Assembly (NCBI RefSeq): GCF_907164915.1
Contig: NC_061863.1
Span: forward strand, 5,572,340 to 5,636,339
Source: Impatiens glandulifera
Taxonomy: Eukaryota; Streptophyta; Magnoliopsida; Ericales; Balsaminaceae
Length of the DNA stretch: 64,000 bases
Reading direction: 5' to 3'
Shown here: piece after piece, positions 1 to 11,689 of the stretch
How positions within the stretch are numbered: the first letter of the stretch is position 1
Layout of the letters: every line of letters begins with the position of its first letter
Translations under genes and position numbers: made by a program
Notes under the pieces: generated by a model
Told to the model about the DNA's origin: nothing
Database searches by the model: none
Seen by the model: the letters and a program-made list of their open reading frames with translations, nothing else

Positions 1-540
1 AATCATTAAATAAAATTTATTTAGGTTAACTTTTAATAAATAATTACTTTCTCTCTCCAATTAATAAAATAAATAAATAATTAAAAATATAATATTACTA
101 CAAATTTACATCCCAATTTATAATAATAAAATAATTATTTTAAATTAATTTTAAATAAATAAGATAAAAATAATTATTCTAGTCAAAAACCTATTTAAAA
201 AATTAATTAATCAAAATTAATTAAGATTAATAGGTTAAGACCATAAACAAAAAATAAAATTATTTAGAATAAATGTTCTACCAATATTATCTCAAAGTAA
301 TTTTAAAAAAATTAAAGGACAAAAATAAATAATTTAGAGTGAATTTTGTATTCAAAAAATTATTTATTTAAATCCCAAAAATATAAAATAAAATTGGTAA
401 AATATTTGTCATAATTATTTTATTATTTGGTGTGTTTAAAAAGATCGAATTTAAAGGCAAAAGGGTAAAAAAAAATTAATTTCAAACAAATCTGTAAGGT
501 TTTATAATAAATAAATAAATATGTATTTTTAATCGGGTGT
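1..540. other. AT-rich intergenic DNA
   Basis: I see no gene here. The first ~110 bases resemble 18060-18150 (shared stretches around 'aataattactttct' and 'aaataaataattgaaaaata'), so at least this part is a dispersed repeat. Confidence 0.5.
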
Positions 541-3080
541 AGCCGGAAATAGATGAATTCATTACAGCATGAGCCGTGTCCATCAGATGAATGTTGGGTC
601 CTCGTTCGACGCTCCAGGCGCTTCCACACAGCGAAGCAGCGGAGCGGAAAACCACTGTCTCCCCGAGCGTTGACAGAACGCTAAGAATTGACGGAGTGCT
701 GACGAAACTCCAATGGAACGCCAAAATGCGTGTGAAACAACGTCGTTTTGCCTTCGGTCTCCATCTTCATCGCAATGCCGAGAAGACAAACATGAAGAAC
801 CGTGATCGATCTTCCCAACTTGGAACTCAGTCGTTAGTCAACGAAAATGGCTGATTCAAAGCCCATAATGATCACCTTACGATGTTGACCATTCTCCCCT
901 ACTAAAATAGGGATTAATCACCATATTCCGACAACGACTTGTCAAGAACAGTCAAAAGCCATTAATGAATTTTGGATGATTCAAGCCACCAGGAGCTTCA
1001 ACCAACCTTGGGATAGTATAAATACCTCCCCTAAGATCATTCTGAAGCTAACCAACCAACACAACCCTCTTAAATCAAAGAGATTCGAAATTCGTCATTA
1101 AAGCTTGAAGATTTTGGGTTTTTCCAAATTTATGTTTAAGACTTGGAAGCTCGAATTTGTGCATCCAGAAAAGATCAATGAGTGTTCTTCAATCCTTATT
1201 AAGGTTCAAATCAACATCTAATTCATATTTATAGTTTGAATTTAAATTTTTTATATTTGAAATTGCATATGCTTGTATTCTTGTTGTTTATGATGTTTTA
1301 TGGTTGTAAATTCACTCATAGATGATTTATAAACTATTTGGATATGATAGAATCAACAAATCGATCTAACGAATAAAAACTCAAATTTGAATTTTCAAAA
1401 AAAAAAACGAGTTTGTTGTTCTAGGGTTAATTCGATCGAATCACAACCCAGAAAGTTTCCCAACATGATTGTAATAATGTTGGACAACTATTTGGATCAT
1501 GTTTGATCCATACCGATCATGTTTGATCCATACCGATCATGTTTGATCAAAATCAAAAAAATTAAAATAAAATGAAAATTTTGATTTCTTGAATTGGTCA
1601 AAACAAACTGTCAATGTTCTTGTTTTGGTACCAATCAAGTATATATGTGTTATAAAGAAGCTATTGGATAGCTCTTTTCACTTCAAAATAACCTTTAAAT
1701 CAAAAATCCAAATTTTGATCAGAAACTGTTTTTAACAAATTGATCATCATCTAGGTTGATCCATACCTTAAGATGATGATCAACATGTTCCTGGGAGCTT
1801 TGTAAAGCTACCCAAGCTCTTAGATCAAATAATCAGAGCTTAAAAAATGAATTTAAAAAATCAAAACCTTGTGTTCTTGAAGACAGAGACATGTGAGTCT
1901 AGGACCAAGAGATCCGACCGAGGATCCTAGGTCCGGACCGAGACCAATAACCGATGTTCTTGAGTTTGGATTGAGATTTAGGATCGGTGTTCTTGAGCTA
2001 AGACCAAGGAATCTGACCAAGAATTATTACCTAGGATCGAGAGGTCTAACTTGGGACCAAGAGTTCATAGGTCCAGGACCGAGAAACCTAGTCCAAAGCT
2101 AGCCCAAGTCCGATAGATTTTTACACCTACACCACTAAGATCAGCCAAGGACCGAGAATCCTTAGTACCAGGACCGAGAGACTCCGATCCTCAGACCAAG
2201 AGCTCCCGAGTCTAGACTGAGGGTCAACCCCGACCGATGAAATTAGAACCGAGCCTTAAGACTCTGGTCCTAAGGCTTGTTTGGTTCCATTTTTCAAAAT
2301 TCAAAATTATTTTTATAATTTTGGGACATAAATCATTTTCTAAAAATCCCGAAAATTAGAAAATGCATTTTAAATATTTCTAAAAAAATATTTCAATAAG
2401 GGCTTGTTTGTTGTTTATTTCTAAACCCTAATACCTTTAAAAATACCTAATATTCTTCAAGTATTTCTACCCTAGTTATCATCCGCAACATGTACCAATA
2501 TTTAAATAATGATGTTTCAATACTTTAAATAATGTTAAACTTAAAAGCATGACTAGGACCGGAAGAATAATTGGTTAAAAACTTAAAATGTTATACAACC
2601 GATTTTCAAAAGTCAACTTTATAATTAGATACCGTCTCCAGACGAGTACGGAGGATGAAGCACGAAAACCCTTTCTCGAGTATCACTAAACTTTGAACCA
2701 AAAAATGAAACTTTAGTACAAAGTACGTTTGTACACATATACATTTTTATTGATTTTTCTAAAATCAATTGACGACTATGTCTTCAAATAAATAATCTTT
2801 TCTTAAATTAATTATGTTTAATTAGTTTAAATCGGATTTCAAATCAAAGTACCATTTGATTATAACAAATCCCCAAATTATTATAATTTGAATAAATTTA
2901 ATTATTTTTACATAATTAATTTTAAAAGTTGTTAGTTACTATCAAAATCTTTTAAAAATAATATTTTTATTTAAAATATGTTTGACACACAAATCAAATT
3001 TAAAACATCAAACCTCGATCCACTCAGGTCCCCGTATTGTCACGTGTCCACCATACACGTGTTAAGTTAAGATGGTGTTT
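541..3080. repeat. LTR-retrotransposon-like non-coding region
   Basis: This is about 2.5 kb without a credible long reading frame, but with the look of a retrotransposon LTR or leader. A TATA box (tataaata, 1017-1024) is followed by a CT- and A-rich leader. A 20-odd-bp unit around 'cgatcatgtttgatcca' is repeated at 1495-1550. From 1886 to 2240 there is a degenerate array of short 'ggaccgaga'/'ggaccaaga' motifs. Around 2640-2700 lies a block ending in 'cccgt'-type LTR tail sequence. I found no paired copy and no clean TG...CA ends with a target duplication, so boundaries and superfamily are open. It could also be another non-autonomous repeat. Confidence 0.35.
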
Positions 3081-3435
3081 TTTGGGGTTACAAATTATAT
3101 TGCGAAGATAAACTATAATTCTCTAACTTTTTAATCATCTTTTAAATAATTAATTACTTTTTAAATTAAAAAGATAAATAAATATAAATTATTCAGATAA
3201 GATAAAAAAATAATAACAATTCTTTTTACTTAATTGTTAAAAAATAAATGTATTATCTAATGCTATTCATTACTTCAAATTATCAATTTTCTATTTTATT
3301 TTTACTTAAAATATGTTTGAATTTAGGTGAATAATTGAAATTCAATTATTGGTAGATTTTGAGAAATAATAGAATCACAATTTTAAATTATAGTTTAGGG
3401 TAGATAACTCACATGTTATACATTTTTATAAGAAT

Positions 3436-3500
3436 GACTAAAATTGAGGTGGAGCATAAATGCAGGACTAAAATTGAGGTGGAGCATAAATGCATGACTA
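3436..3500. repeat. 30-bp tandem duplication
   Basis: A unit starting 'gactaaaattgaggtggag' occurs at 3436 and again at 3466, with the start of a third at 3496. It lies just upstream of the segment related to the gene at 24177. Confidence 0.8.
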
Positions 3501-3504
3501 TGTA

Positions 3505-3660
3505 CTATTTTACACAAGGACTGGTTCTAGGAAAAGAATCAGCTGAATCAGATCGAAGATCAATTGGTATTTTGGAGAGACGATCATGTGAAAGTTATTG
3601 TATGCGCGGCGTGTATCCGGTGTATTCTTTAAAGATGGGGAAAATGAGGAATTCGTTATC
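3505..3660 (+). pseudogene. Paralogous copy of the 5' region of the gene at 24177
   Basis: This stretch aligns by eye with the 5' region of the intact gene at 24177. 'ttacacaaggactggttctagg' here corresponds to 'ttacacaacggcaggttctagg' at 19941-19962. The following bases correspond to 24045-24195, including 'tgtgaaagtt', 'ccggtgtattctttaaag' and an ATG followed by MGKMRNS (MGKKRKS in the intact gene). After about ten codons the similarity ends, so this is a fragment without the remaining exons. It lacks the 4-kb transposon that interrupts the same sequence at 19964-24031, and therefore serves as an empty-site reference. Confidence 0.65.
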
Positions 3661-3774
3661 TTTGGCAACCTTGATCTACAAGATCTTTAATGGTGGTTCT
3701 CATTTTCGAAGTGAACTTGTTGTACTGTAAGACTATTTTCATAAGTTCCTTATCCAATATCTTTAAAGAATCTT

Positions 3775-4258
3775 CCTACTTTTTGCATATCAGTAGATTT
3801 ATTTTAAATTTTGTTCATATTTACATGGTTTATTATTTCTTATAATGATATATTATCCCTCATTGAGTTTTACATCAATACAATGGTTTTTATCCTTACA
3901 TGAACTTCTTTTAGTATCAAACAATATGAAGCCTGTAACTTTGTTCAGTTTGTGAAAATGAAAGCATAACATTTACTGTAAGATAATTAAATAAACATAA
4001 ACTTTAAAATGTCTCCATTTATCTAAAATCGGATTAAACTCTAGGAGCTTACATTTGTGATGCGAATGAAAAGTGGATTATTTGTATTTGTTAAATGACT
4101 AAATTTTCATTATGGTTCAATGTGCCCTATGAGAATTTTTGTAATATGTCTTTATTCTTTATAGGTATGGATAGAAAACAAGGAATCAAGTTCATTAAGT
4201 GCAGATATTTGGATTAGTTTACTCGTATGTTTCGGAAGGTAACTTCTGGATTAGAACG
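3775..4258 (+). repeat. Duplicated gene-like unit, copy A
   Basis: This block recurs as copy B, split into 5838-5935 and 10545-10888. Shared stretches include 'acatcaatacaatgg', 'ctttgttcagtttgtgaaaa', 'aaatcggattaaactctagg' and 'tatggatagaaaacaagg'. The last lies in what looks like an exon, with a 'tttatag' acceptor before it and 'cggaaggtaa' as donor. It reads MDRKQGIK... in both copies, but copy A has an in-frame stop. I do not recognise the protein. Confidence 0.6.
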
Positions 4259-5837
4259 CCAATAAATTTATGATTTGTGTCCGTCAAATTTAATTTTTAA
4301 TGGCCAACTTTTTTTTTTCAGCTTTACAACATGTGAGTATGTTGTTCACCAAATATTATACTTCTCTCCCCATGATCCAGTCTATCTTGTTCTCTTGAAT
4401 AGTGGCAACAAGTAAGTTCAAGCTCCTTATTTTTCATCTTTTCCCGATAGTAAGTTTTTTTCGAAAAATATTTTCGAGGAAAATGAAGTTTATTTAGTTT
4501 TTTAAATATTACAATATATATTAATCTATGATTTGATAAAAAAGAAAGTGATTATTGATGGGAAATTGGTTTATTTAATTAAATTCAAATAAATCATGGT
4601 TTCAATATTAGATTCTTAGTCTCTGTTTTAGTATTGTTTAGTATTAGAGAGACATTATTATGAATTATCTTTACATTATTATGTTTTAGTATTATACCTA
4701 TTGTGGTACGATTAATCTAATATATATAATATTAGAGTATTATGTGATTTCAAAACAAATAATAGTGTTTTAAGTTTAAAGGGACGGACGAAAGAGATAT
4801 TATTGAATTCTAATATTACAAAATAACCTTCAACTCATCATTCTCAAGTCAGAAAATGGCGCGCTTTTTATGAGCATTTAAAATCAAATATAAACATTGA
4901 TTGGTTTGGTAGATTCAATATTATTGGTTACTAAAAGTTGATTACGTTAAAGAAATTGTTTATAGTAACTGTAGGTTTTCATTATCGGTTCTGAAATTAA
5001 ATAATATAAGGATCCTAACTTGTTTCTATTGATTATTATAGTGTAAAATAATAAGGTTAAGACATGAAGATAAAAAATATAAGAAAACTATTCTCCCAAA
5101 CTTATACTAATTGGGAGAATCAATATTAATAAAACAATGAAATATATATCTATTCAAGATTTCAAGATTACGAGAGCTAAACAATTTGATTCCACCTCTT
5201 TATCCCATCGTCTTAACCTCATTTTTTTGCTTTATAATAATTAATTTGAACAATTTATTATTGTCAATTATTAATTAGCTTCAGTACTGGCAATGAAAAT
5301 CTACAGTTTCCATATGCAACATCTATGGTGTTTAAGTAACTTTGGTATACCAATATTATTGAATCGGCCAAACCTCCCAATTTTTGTATTTGATTTCGAA
5401 CGACCATAGTAAGCAGACTTTTGTATGACTTGGGAAGGGAAGCATGCTATTGCCTATTGGTGATCAATATTTGTCCTCTTCTTTTTCGTTTTCTTATTAT
5501 TCATTGTGTTATATTCCTCTTCTAAGTCGATTGTTCAATCGAAGCTTCTTGTTGATGAGACATTGATAACCCTGAATGCTTCGTACCCCTTTAAACTTTA
5601 ACACTATTTTACGATTCAGATTGCCTCAGGCTCTAGTATTTTTAAATTAGTTAAACCACTCAATTCTTGTATTTAATTGGAGAGACTACAAGGAAACTCA
5701 GGTATTGTAGGGAGGCATTTACATTATTTTTTTTAACAATGTCCACTCTCCTCATATCCGCTTTGGTCTTTTACTTAATAGTATTTTTTATTATGCTTTT
5801 ATGTGTAGGTTGTGTTTGGTTTCTTCCTTAACTCGAA
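4259..5837. other. Intergenic or decayed duplicated unit
   Basis: No convincing gene. A further stretch near 4380-4420 ('ttctcttgaatagtgg') resembles 11050-11085, so the duplication probably extends somewhat beyond copy A. The rest is AT-rich with no recognisable domain. Confidence 0.35.
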
Positions 5838-5935
5838 CTATCTACTTTTCGCATATTAGTAGTTTTATTTTAAATCTTATTCATATTTACTTTTTATATT
5901 TTAGTATTTTTTTTTTTCTCTTCTCTTTTGGAATA
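5838..5935 (+). repeat. Duplicated unit, copy B, first part
   Basis: It corresponds to 3775-3840 ('gcatattagtag' / 'gcatatcagtag', 'attcatatttac' / 'gttcatatttac'). It is cut off where the SINE and hAT insertions begin and resumes near 10545. Confidence 0.5.
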
Positions 5936-5939
5936 ATTA

Positions 5940-6052
5940 ATTCTCGCACGTAAACACACTTAACCATATAATCAGACGCAGAACTTGTCGTCTGACGGGT
6001 TCGAACCCAAGACCTCAAAGAGGCTGGGGATAAGAAGGAAAAGGGGTTTAAC
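5940..6052 (-). repeat. tRNA-derived SINE, main part, interrupted by hAT
   Basis: Read on the minus strand it contains 'gaggtcttgggttcgaaccc', in which ggttcgaaccc matches an RNA polymerase III box B, followed by 'gtcagacgac'. A second copy of the family is at 32785-32925 ('gaggtcctaagtttgagcc', then 'gttagacggc'). The upstream part of this copy continues across the hAT element at 10473-10500. I infer that the hAT inserted into the head of this SINE. Confidence 0.5.
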
Positions 6053-7888
6053 TAGGGGCATAGCCACGCTTGGGCTAGGGTGGGCTCCAGCCCCACCTAA
6101 ATTTAAAAAAAACGGGAAAAATTAAGTGAATAAACGGGGAAAATTTTATCAATTAAAAATGTAAAAGGGGGAAAGGCCGAAAGCTCACAAAACCTTATTT
6201 TGTTGCTCATGTCGTGCGATTGACGCTTCCATAACCCTCCATCTTGTTGGTTCGATCCCAGATTTCCAGTGGTCTTTTTCGCTCCGGCCTCTGGTCATCT
6301 TCTTCCATCAGCCTGCTCTCGGTTTGGTTCGTTCTTCACCCCTTTCTCTGCATTTAATTTTTTAATCAGTTTATCGTATGAATCAAGAACAATTTATGTG
6401 TGACAGTGTGAGTGTGAGTGTGTGACTATGTCTGAATTCCATTAACAGTCCTCAAAGAAAAACAAAATAACCATTATATTATGTGTGTTTTTTTAAAATA
6501 ATTTAGGGTTATAATGGAACTATCAACTATGGAAGTTCAAGGAAAAACTATTAACTCGTTTTTTAAACTAAAAGATCAGTCATGTACAAGTCAAGGGGGT
6601 AATCAATCAACTATCGATATCTCAAATGTCCCTGCTCAAGAACCTAACAAATCTCCTAGAATTGATGTTGATATAAGTTCTCTTGAACCTAATCCAGCAT
6701 TACGTATTCCGATGTGGAAATATCCTTTTAATCAAATGGATAAAATTAGACGAGCTTATATCAAGATGAGGCCATATCAACCTGTTAGGATCTAGGTCGC
6801 CGCTGATGGACCGGGGGTTGGACCGGTTAGCGGTTCTCACTCGTAGGGTGGTGGTTAATCCGGTTAGAGATTAACACCGGGGTTTCAATACTACACAACC
6901 TGTCACAAACCCTTGAACTAGGTTCAAGCGCGGAAGAGGTTTGCTTTCAAGTTGAAGCGGTACACGTGTATGATAGGCGGAGTCGGTTTCGGATGATGGA
7001 GATTTGAAGGATGGTGGGTCGGTTTCGGTTATCTGGATATTCGGTATGGTCAGTATGGAGTCGGTTTGGAGCGGTATGGATAAGTTAGTCGGTTATGTAA
7101 TGAAGCCAACAGAAAGTAAATAACACAACAGATTTTATGGATGTTCGGAGATAAAACTCCTACGTCACCCCTTCCTCTCGAAGCCGCGAGAAGGATATTC
7201 ACTAAGGAATACAAATACAATCCGATCGAGACTTATTTTCTGCTCGATAACACTCTTACAATTCACACCGAAATTGTAGAACACACTTAGAATTTAGAAC
7301 TTAGGCTTTCTTAGAATACCACACTGTTATCACTTGTAGTAAATGCTCTCAACGCTTCACTTGTCTCACTTGGTAACTGCCCTTGTGTCCCGCATTTACT
7401 CTTCTTCAACTGCCTCCTTTTATAGGTGAAATATGCCAACGGTCATATTTCAAAACCTTGAATCTGATTGGTTGATCAGAGATGCAGTGATTCAGTGTCT
7501 CAGACCTGCCGGTCTTCTCCTCAGACCTGACAGTCAATCTCAGACCTGGCATCCTGTTTCAGACCTGCCGGTCTGTAAAGCAAACCTGCCGGGTTTGTCT
7601 TTTACTCAATGTAGGCACTGTCTGCTTGGACAGTTGTCTGTACTTTGAAGATTTCCTTTCTGGTTTATCCCGAAGTAGAAGGATCCGGTAGTACTGTCTT
7701 CTGCAGCCTACAGGCTTTCCTCAGACTTGCATGGATATGGAAGTATTCAGTCTGCTCCTTTGGTATCGTTCTCAACAGATACCCAAATTGTCTTCTTGTA
7801 CTGGTCGGTCATTTGACTTGGCCGAATGTCTTTGGTAGTGAAGTAACCGGACTTCTTCCGGTTATTCTTTTGTGGATGATCGGCTGTT

Positions 7889-8166
7889 TGATGATTCCGG
7901 TTTTGAGCTTTGGCCGATCCTTTCTCTGTGCGGTCACGTACCGAATACTCTTGATCGGTTTGGTAGCTTGACCGGTTAGGTTTTCTTTAGTCGGTTCTCT
8001 TGTTCATCCGGTCCGGTTCCTTGTTCCTGATGATTCCGGTTTTGAGCTTTGACCGATCCTTTCTCTGTGCGGTCACGTACCGAATACTCTTGATCGGTTT
8101 GGTAGCTTGACCGGTTAGGTTTCTTTAGCCGGTTCCGGATGACTTTAGGTTTTTCATAGCTTCTTC
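7889..8166. repeat. 139-bp tandem duplication in the solo LTR
   Basis: 'tgatgattccggttttgag' occurs at 7889 and 8028. The following ~85 bases ('cctttctctgtgcggtcacg', 'gatcggtttggtagcttgac') are nearly identical. A looser set of 'cagacctgccggtct' repeats lies at 7500-7590. Confidence 0.85.
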
Positions 8167-8429
8167 TGGCCGGTTTGATATTCAATCGGTTAGATTTCTT
8201 GACCGTTCTTTCGGTTTACAACTCAATCGGTCCTGAACTTGAACCTGTCCGGATTTCTGCACATAGGTTGAACCTGTCCGGATTTTGAACTTCTTGACCG
8301 AACCGGTTGACCGAACTCCGGTTGACTGAGCCGGTATACATTGTCGAACCGATCTTGCCTATAGGTAAATTTCGGATTTTGCTCAGCTTCCCTGAAATAG
8401 CAAAACTTTAAATATTATTTGTTGTCGAT

Positions 8430-8505
8430 GAGATTTGATCCCTGGTCACATGTGTGACAGACATGGGTGTTTACCACTACGCTACAACACCTTCTTGTTA
8501 TATTT
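8430..8505 (-). repeat. tRNA-like SINE head
   Basis: On the minus strand 'tagcgtagtggtaaacac' fits a tRNA box A, and 'gggatcaaatc' about 30 bases on is a degenerate box B. The spacing is that of a tRNA-derived promoter. The block does not fold as an obvious intact tRNA, so I call it SINE-like. It lies near the 3' end of the solo LTR. Confidence 0.35.
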
Positions 8506-10544
8506 AAACTAATTAATATACTTGATATGACTTAACGATTTATTTTCTAACACAACCTATTAAGGATGAGTACCCGCCGACCAAATTTAGAAATCAAAAT
8601 CGACGGTTCCAAAGTCATTATTTTAAGATATTACTTGGTTAGAATACTCTCCTTTGAAAGATGTTGCTTTTTGTTTCCCATGTTTCTTGTTTGAACATAA
8701 GTAACTCCGAAAACCTGTATTTACAACAGATGGATTCAAATATTGGAAGAGAATTAATTATGGGGATAGATGCGTTTTTGTTATGCATATGATGTAATAC
8801 TTCACCACATAATAGTGCAGTTGAATATCTTGATAATCTAATGAATATCCCTTGTCATATTGACAAAGTACTTAATGCACAGTCTTCAGATGAAAAAAAA
8901 AACAGATTACGGCTTACATCAACTATTGAAAGCAATCGGTGACTCACTTTGCAAGCGTGTGCATTGAGAGGTATGAAGTAAATTGCGTGTGCAATATTCA
9001 TAGGAATGAATATCCATATGTAATCTTATTAATGCATCTCCTAAAAGTCATGTTGAGTTACATCTGCCCAAAAAAATGAAATTGCACATATGGTAGCTAC
9101 TAGTGAACGTGATACCGGTAGAGGATGTAATCAGATTGGAAATTTATTACGGCCAGGGAAGACTCGTTGGAATTCTAATTTTGACTCACTTTGTAGCATG
9201 ATTGATATGTATGGCTCTGTGATTACCGTGTTAGAAAATATGGTGGATGAGGGGTCTTCTAACTCCATTCGTGGTGAAGCTAGTGGTTTGTTGATTGCGA
9301 TGAAGTCTTTTAATTTCATATTCATTCTACACTTAATGCAAAAGATAATGGGATTAACAAATCTACTTTGTCGAGCATTGTAAGAGAGATCTCTAGATAT
9401 TTTAAATGCAATGGACCATGTTTCAACTACTAAAACTTTGCTTCATGCTTTGAGAGAGCAAGGGTTTGATATTTTACTTAGTTAAATGGAAGAAGTTTGT
9501 GAAAAGTATGACATTGAGATACCTCAGATGGAAGCTCATTACAAATCTAGTAGAAATCGTTCTTGTCAGCAAAATGATTCAATTACAGTTAAGCACCACT
9601 ATCAATTTGATGTATTTGTTGCTGCAATAAATTTTCAAATTGAAGAGCTCAATAGTAGATTCAAGGACGAGGCAGTCAAACTTCTTAAGCTCAGTGGTGC
9701 TTTGGAACCTAAAGACAACTTTAAAATTCTTAATGTTGATCACATCTATCAACTTGCTGAGAAATTCTATCATCTAGATTTTGATGCACAAGATTTGCAC
9801 CACTCGAGAACACAATTGGCTCATTATGAGCTTGACATGCCTGTCAATGAAATATTTCAGAATTTATCAACTATTTCTGAATTATGTTGAAGATTAGTTG
9901 AGACAAATAAGTCAAAACCCTACAATTTGATTGATATGTAATTTTATCATTTGTTATAATTTATGAAATATAGATATATTGTTTACTTATATTAATATAT
10001 TTATTTAATTGGCAGGTTGATTCGTCTTGTTTTAACTCTTCCCGTTTCTACAGCAACAACGAAACGAGCATTTTCAACTATGAAGCTCGTGAAAACAACT
10101 CTTCGTAACAAGATGGAAGAAGACTTTTTAACAGATTCTATGATCATCTATATTGAACGAGAGGTGTCTGAAAACATTGATAATGATACAATAATTAAGG
10201 AATTTTATTCTAAGAATAATAGAAGGGCGCAACTTCAATAATGTGTATGTTAAATGTTTTGAATGTACTGTTTTGTTTCATAATTTCATAAAGTAAATGT
10301 TCATGTATCTTTTATTTTATATGTTTGAATTAATTAATTTATTGTATCAATTACAGGAAAAAAATAACGGAGCATAGAAAATTAAATCTGAGGTGTTGAG
10401 GATTTGGTTTGCGAAAAAAATTGGAGTCAGCCCAAGGTAATTTTTTATTCTGGCTCCGCCCCTGGGTTTAACCATAAAGAAGATGATGTATACACTAGAC
10501 GACTTCAGTATTCCATTAATATTATTTTTGATGGTTGAGTTGCT

Positions 10545-10888
10545 TTAAGGTGGATTATGGCCACCCTCAATGATTTTTACATCAATACAATGGCTTTATC
10601 GGTGCCTGTAACTTTGTTCAGTTTGTGAAAATGAAAGTATCAATTTTTACTATAAGATGACTAAATAAACAATAAGAACTTCAAAATGTCTCCATTTATC
10701 CAAAATCGGATTAAACTCTAGGAGCTTACATTTGTGAATGACTAAATTTTCATTATGGTTCAATGTGCCCTATGAGGATATTTTGTAATATTTCTTTGTT
10801 GTTTATAGGTATGGATAGAAAACAAGGAATCAAGTTGGTTAAGCGCAGTTGTTTCGATTATTTTACTAGTATGTTTCGGAAGGTAATA
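10545..10888 (+). repeat. Duplicated unit, copy B, second part
   Basis: It matches copy A at 3855-4255. The exon-like piece 10809-10880 has a 'gtttatag' acceptor, an open frame MDRKQGIKLVKRSCFDYF... and a 'cggaaggtaat' donor. It therefore looks more intact than the same piece in copy A. Similarity continues weakly to about 11085. Function not recognised. Confidence 0.55.
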
Positions 10889-11439
10889 ATTATTCTTACC
10901 CAATTCAAAACTTTTTCGTACAAAAAGTTTGGAATTTAATTTAGCAACACTTCTGGATTAGATTGCAAACAAATTAATCTCGTTATCCCATATATGACAC
11001 ACTCTGTCTCGGTGAACTAACACTAACACTTTTATGTTTGTTTATCTTTTTCTCTTAAATAGTGACGCCAGGAGTTGGCCCTGCCTTTGATGTCATGTTA
11101 ATGAGGTTGACACATTCTTCTTTTGTCATATCATTCATTAAATTAAATGACATAACAAGTTTCGGTAGATGAGAATATCATAACCCATGGTCTTGATTGT
11201 CATGACTGGTTTTACACCTCATCTCTTAGATTTTGAATTTCAAAATTTAAGTTTCTCTTTTCCTTCATGTCACACGGTAAGAAGGTTCTAGAACACTCCA
11301 TATGCGTCTTCTTGGGTGGTCACCGGTTAAGCTCCTTAGTTGGATTCATGCTTTGACTTGACTTTGACTTGATCCTAACTTATACCAAATCCTTAGTTGG
11401 ACTCTTTTCCGACGTTTTCTCACATTTAAAACATCTTCA
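10889..11439. other. Intergenic, no gene seen
   Basis: Apart from the weak continuation of the duplicated unit near 11050-11085, I see nothing recognisable. Confidence 0.4.
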
Positions 11440-11689
11440 AAAATTGCAAGGGAGCTCTCAATTGGACGTACCCATCGCCACCAATCCAAGATCCCTCATT
11501 TTCAATAGTAGGGAATTTGAATGGAAGTGAGGGTTAATTCAAGTTTTTTCATAAAGTTTTTCTCACAAATAAAGCATACATAGATCTTCATGAAGATGTA
11601 TACCTATATTACATCCAACATCCACTTTTGATCCCCAAACTCATGCAAATATAAAACAAATAATGTTATTTTGGGATGTATTAAACGTT

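Larger units (their letters stand above)
6783..8552. mobile_element. Solo LTR inside the hAT transposase
   Basis: The 1770-bp block starts TGTTAG and ends CTAACA, the short inverted ends of an LTR. It is flanked by a 5-bp duplication, caacc (6778-6782 and 8553-8557). It splits the hAT coding sequence precisely between codons for Q-P, which are present on both sides. It has no coding domains. Part of it (7110-7240, 'ttatggatgttcg', 'tacgtcac') resembles 31975-32060, so another member of the family lies in the window. Motifs of the type accggtt are frequent from 7830 to 8350. Confidence 0.85.
6514..10241 (+). pseudogene. hAT transposase (TTF/ZMYM-like), broken
   Basis: Four coding blocks survive. 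6514-6792 carries the N-terminal leader (MELSTMEVQGKTINSFF...) up to ...KMRPYQP. After the solo LTR the frame resumes near 8553 with QPIKDEYPPTKF, then degenerates through several stops. 9090-9383 carries the central block with KTRWNSNFDSL and the SFNFIFILHLM stretch. 9486-9890 follows it. 10017-10241 carries the C-terminal hAT dimerisation block (LTLPVSTATTKRAFSTMK, then RNKMEEDFL). These motifs are typical of plant zinc-finger MYM-type/DUF4371 hAT proteins, which bind the transposon ends and catalyse cut-and-paste. Stop codons, frameshifts and the LTR insertion make it a pseudogene. Confidence 0.9.
6053..10464 (+). mobile_element. hAT transposon with 8-bp target duplication
   Basis: The element is flanked by a perfect 8-bp duplication, ggtttaac (6045-6052 and 10465-10472). 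Its ends are inverted: TAGGGGCATAGCCA on the left, and GGGGCGGAGCCAG as the complement of the right end ...GGCTCCGCCCCTG. This matches the CAGGGGC...GCCCCTG ends usual for plant hAT elements. It encodes a transposase of the TTF/MYM-type zinc-finger class, now broken. A solo LTR (6783-8552) interrupts the coding region, so the original element was about 2.6 kb. It is surely immobile by its own protein. Confidence 0.9.

Noticed and set aside
591..854. Plus-strand ORF near the window start
   Set aside because: No recognisable motif, overlaps equally long antisense frames, and lies in LTR-like repeat upstream of a TATA box.
8430..8505. Functional tRNA gene
   Set aside because: Box A and B-like strings are present, but I cannot fold a complete acceptor and anticodon arm; SINE head is more likely.
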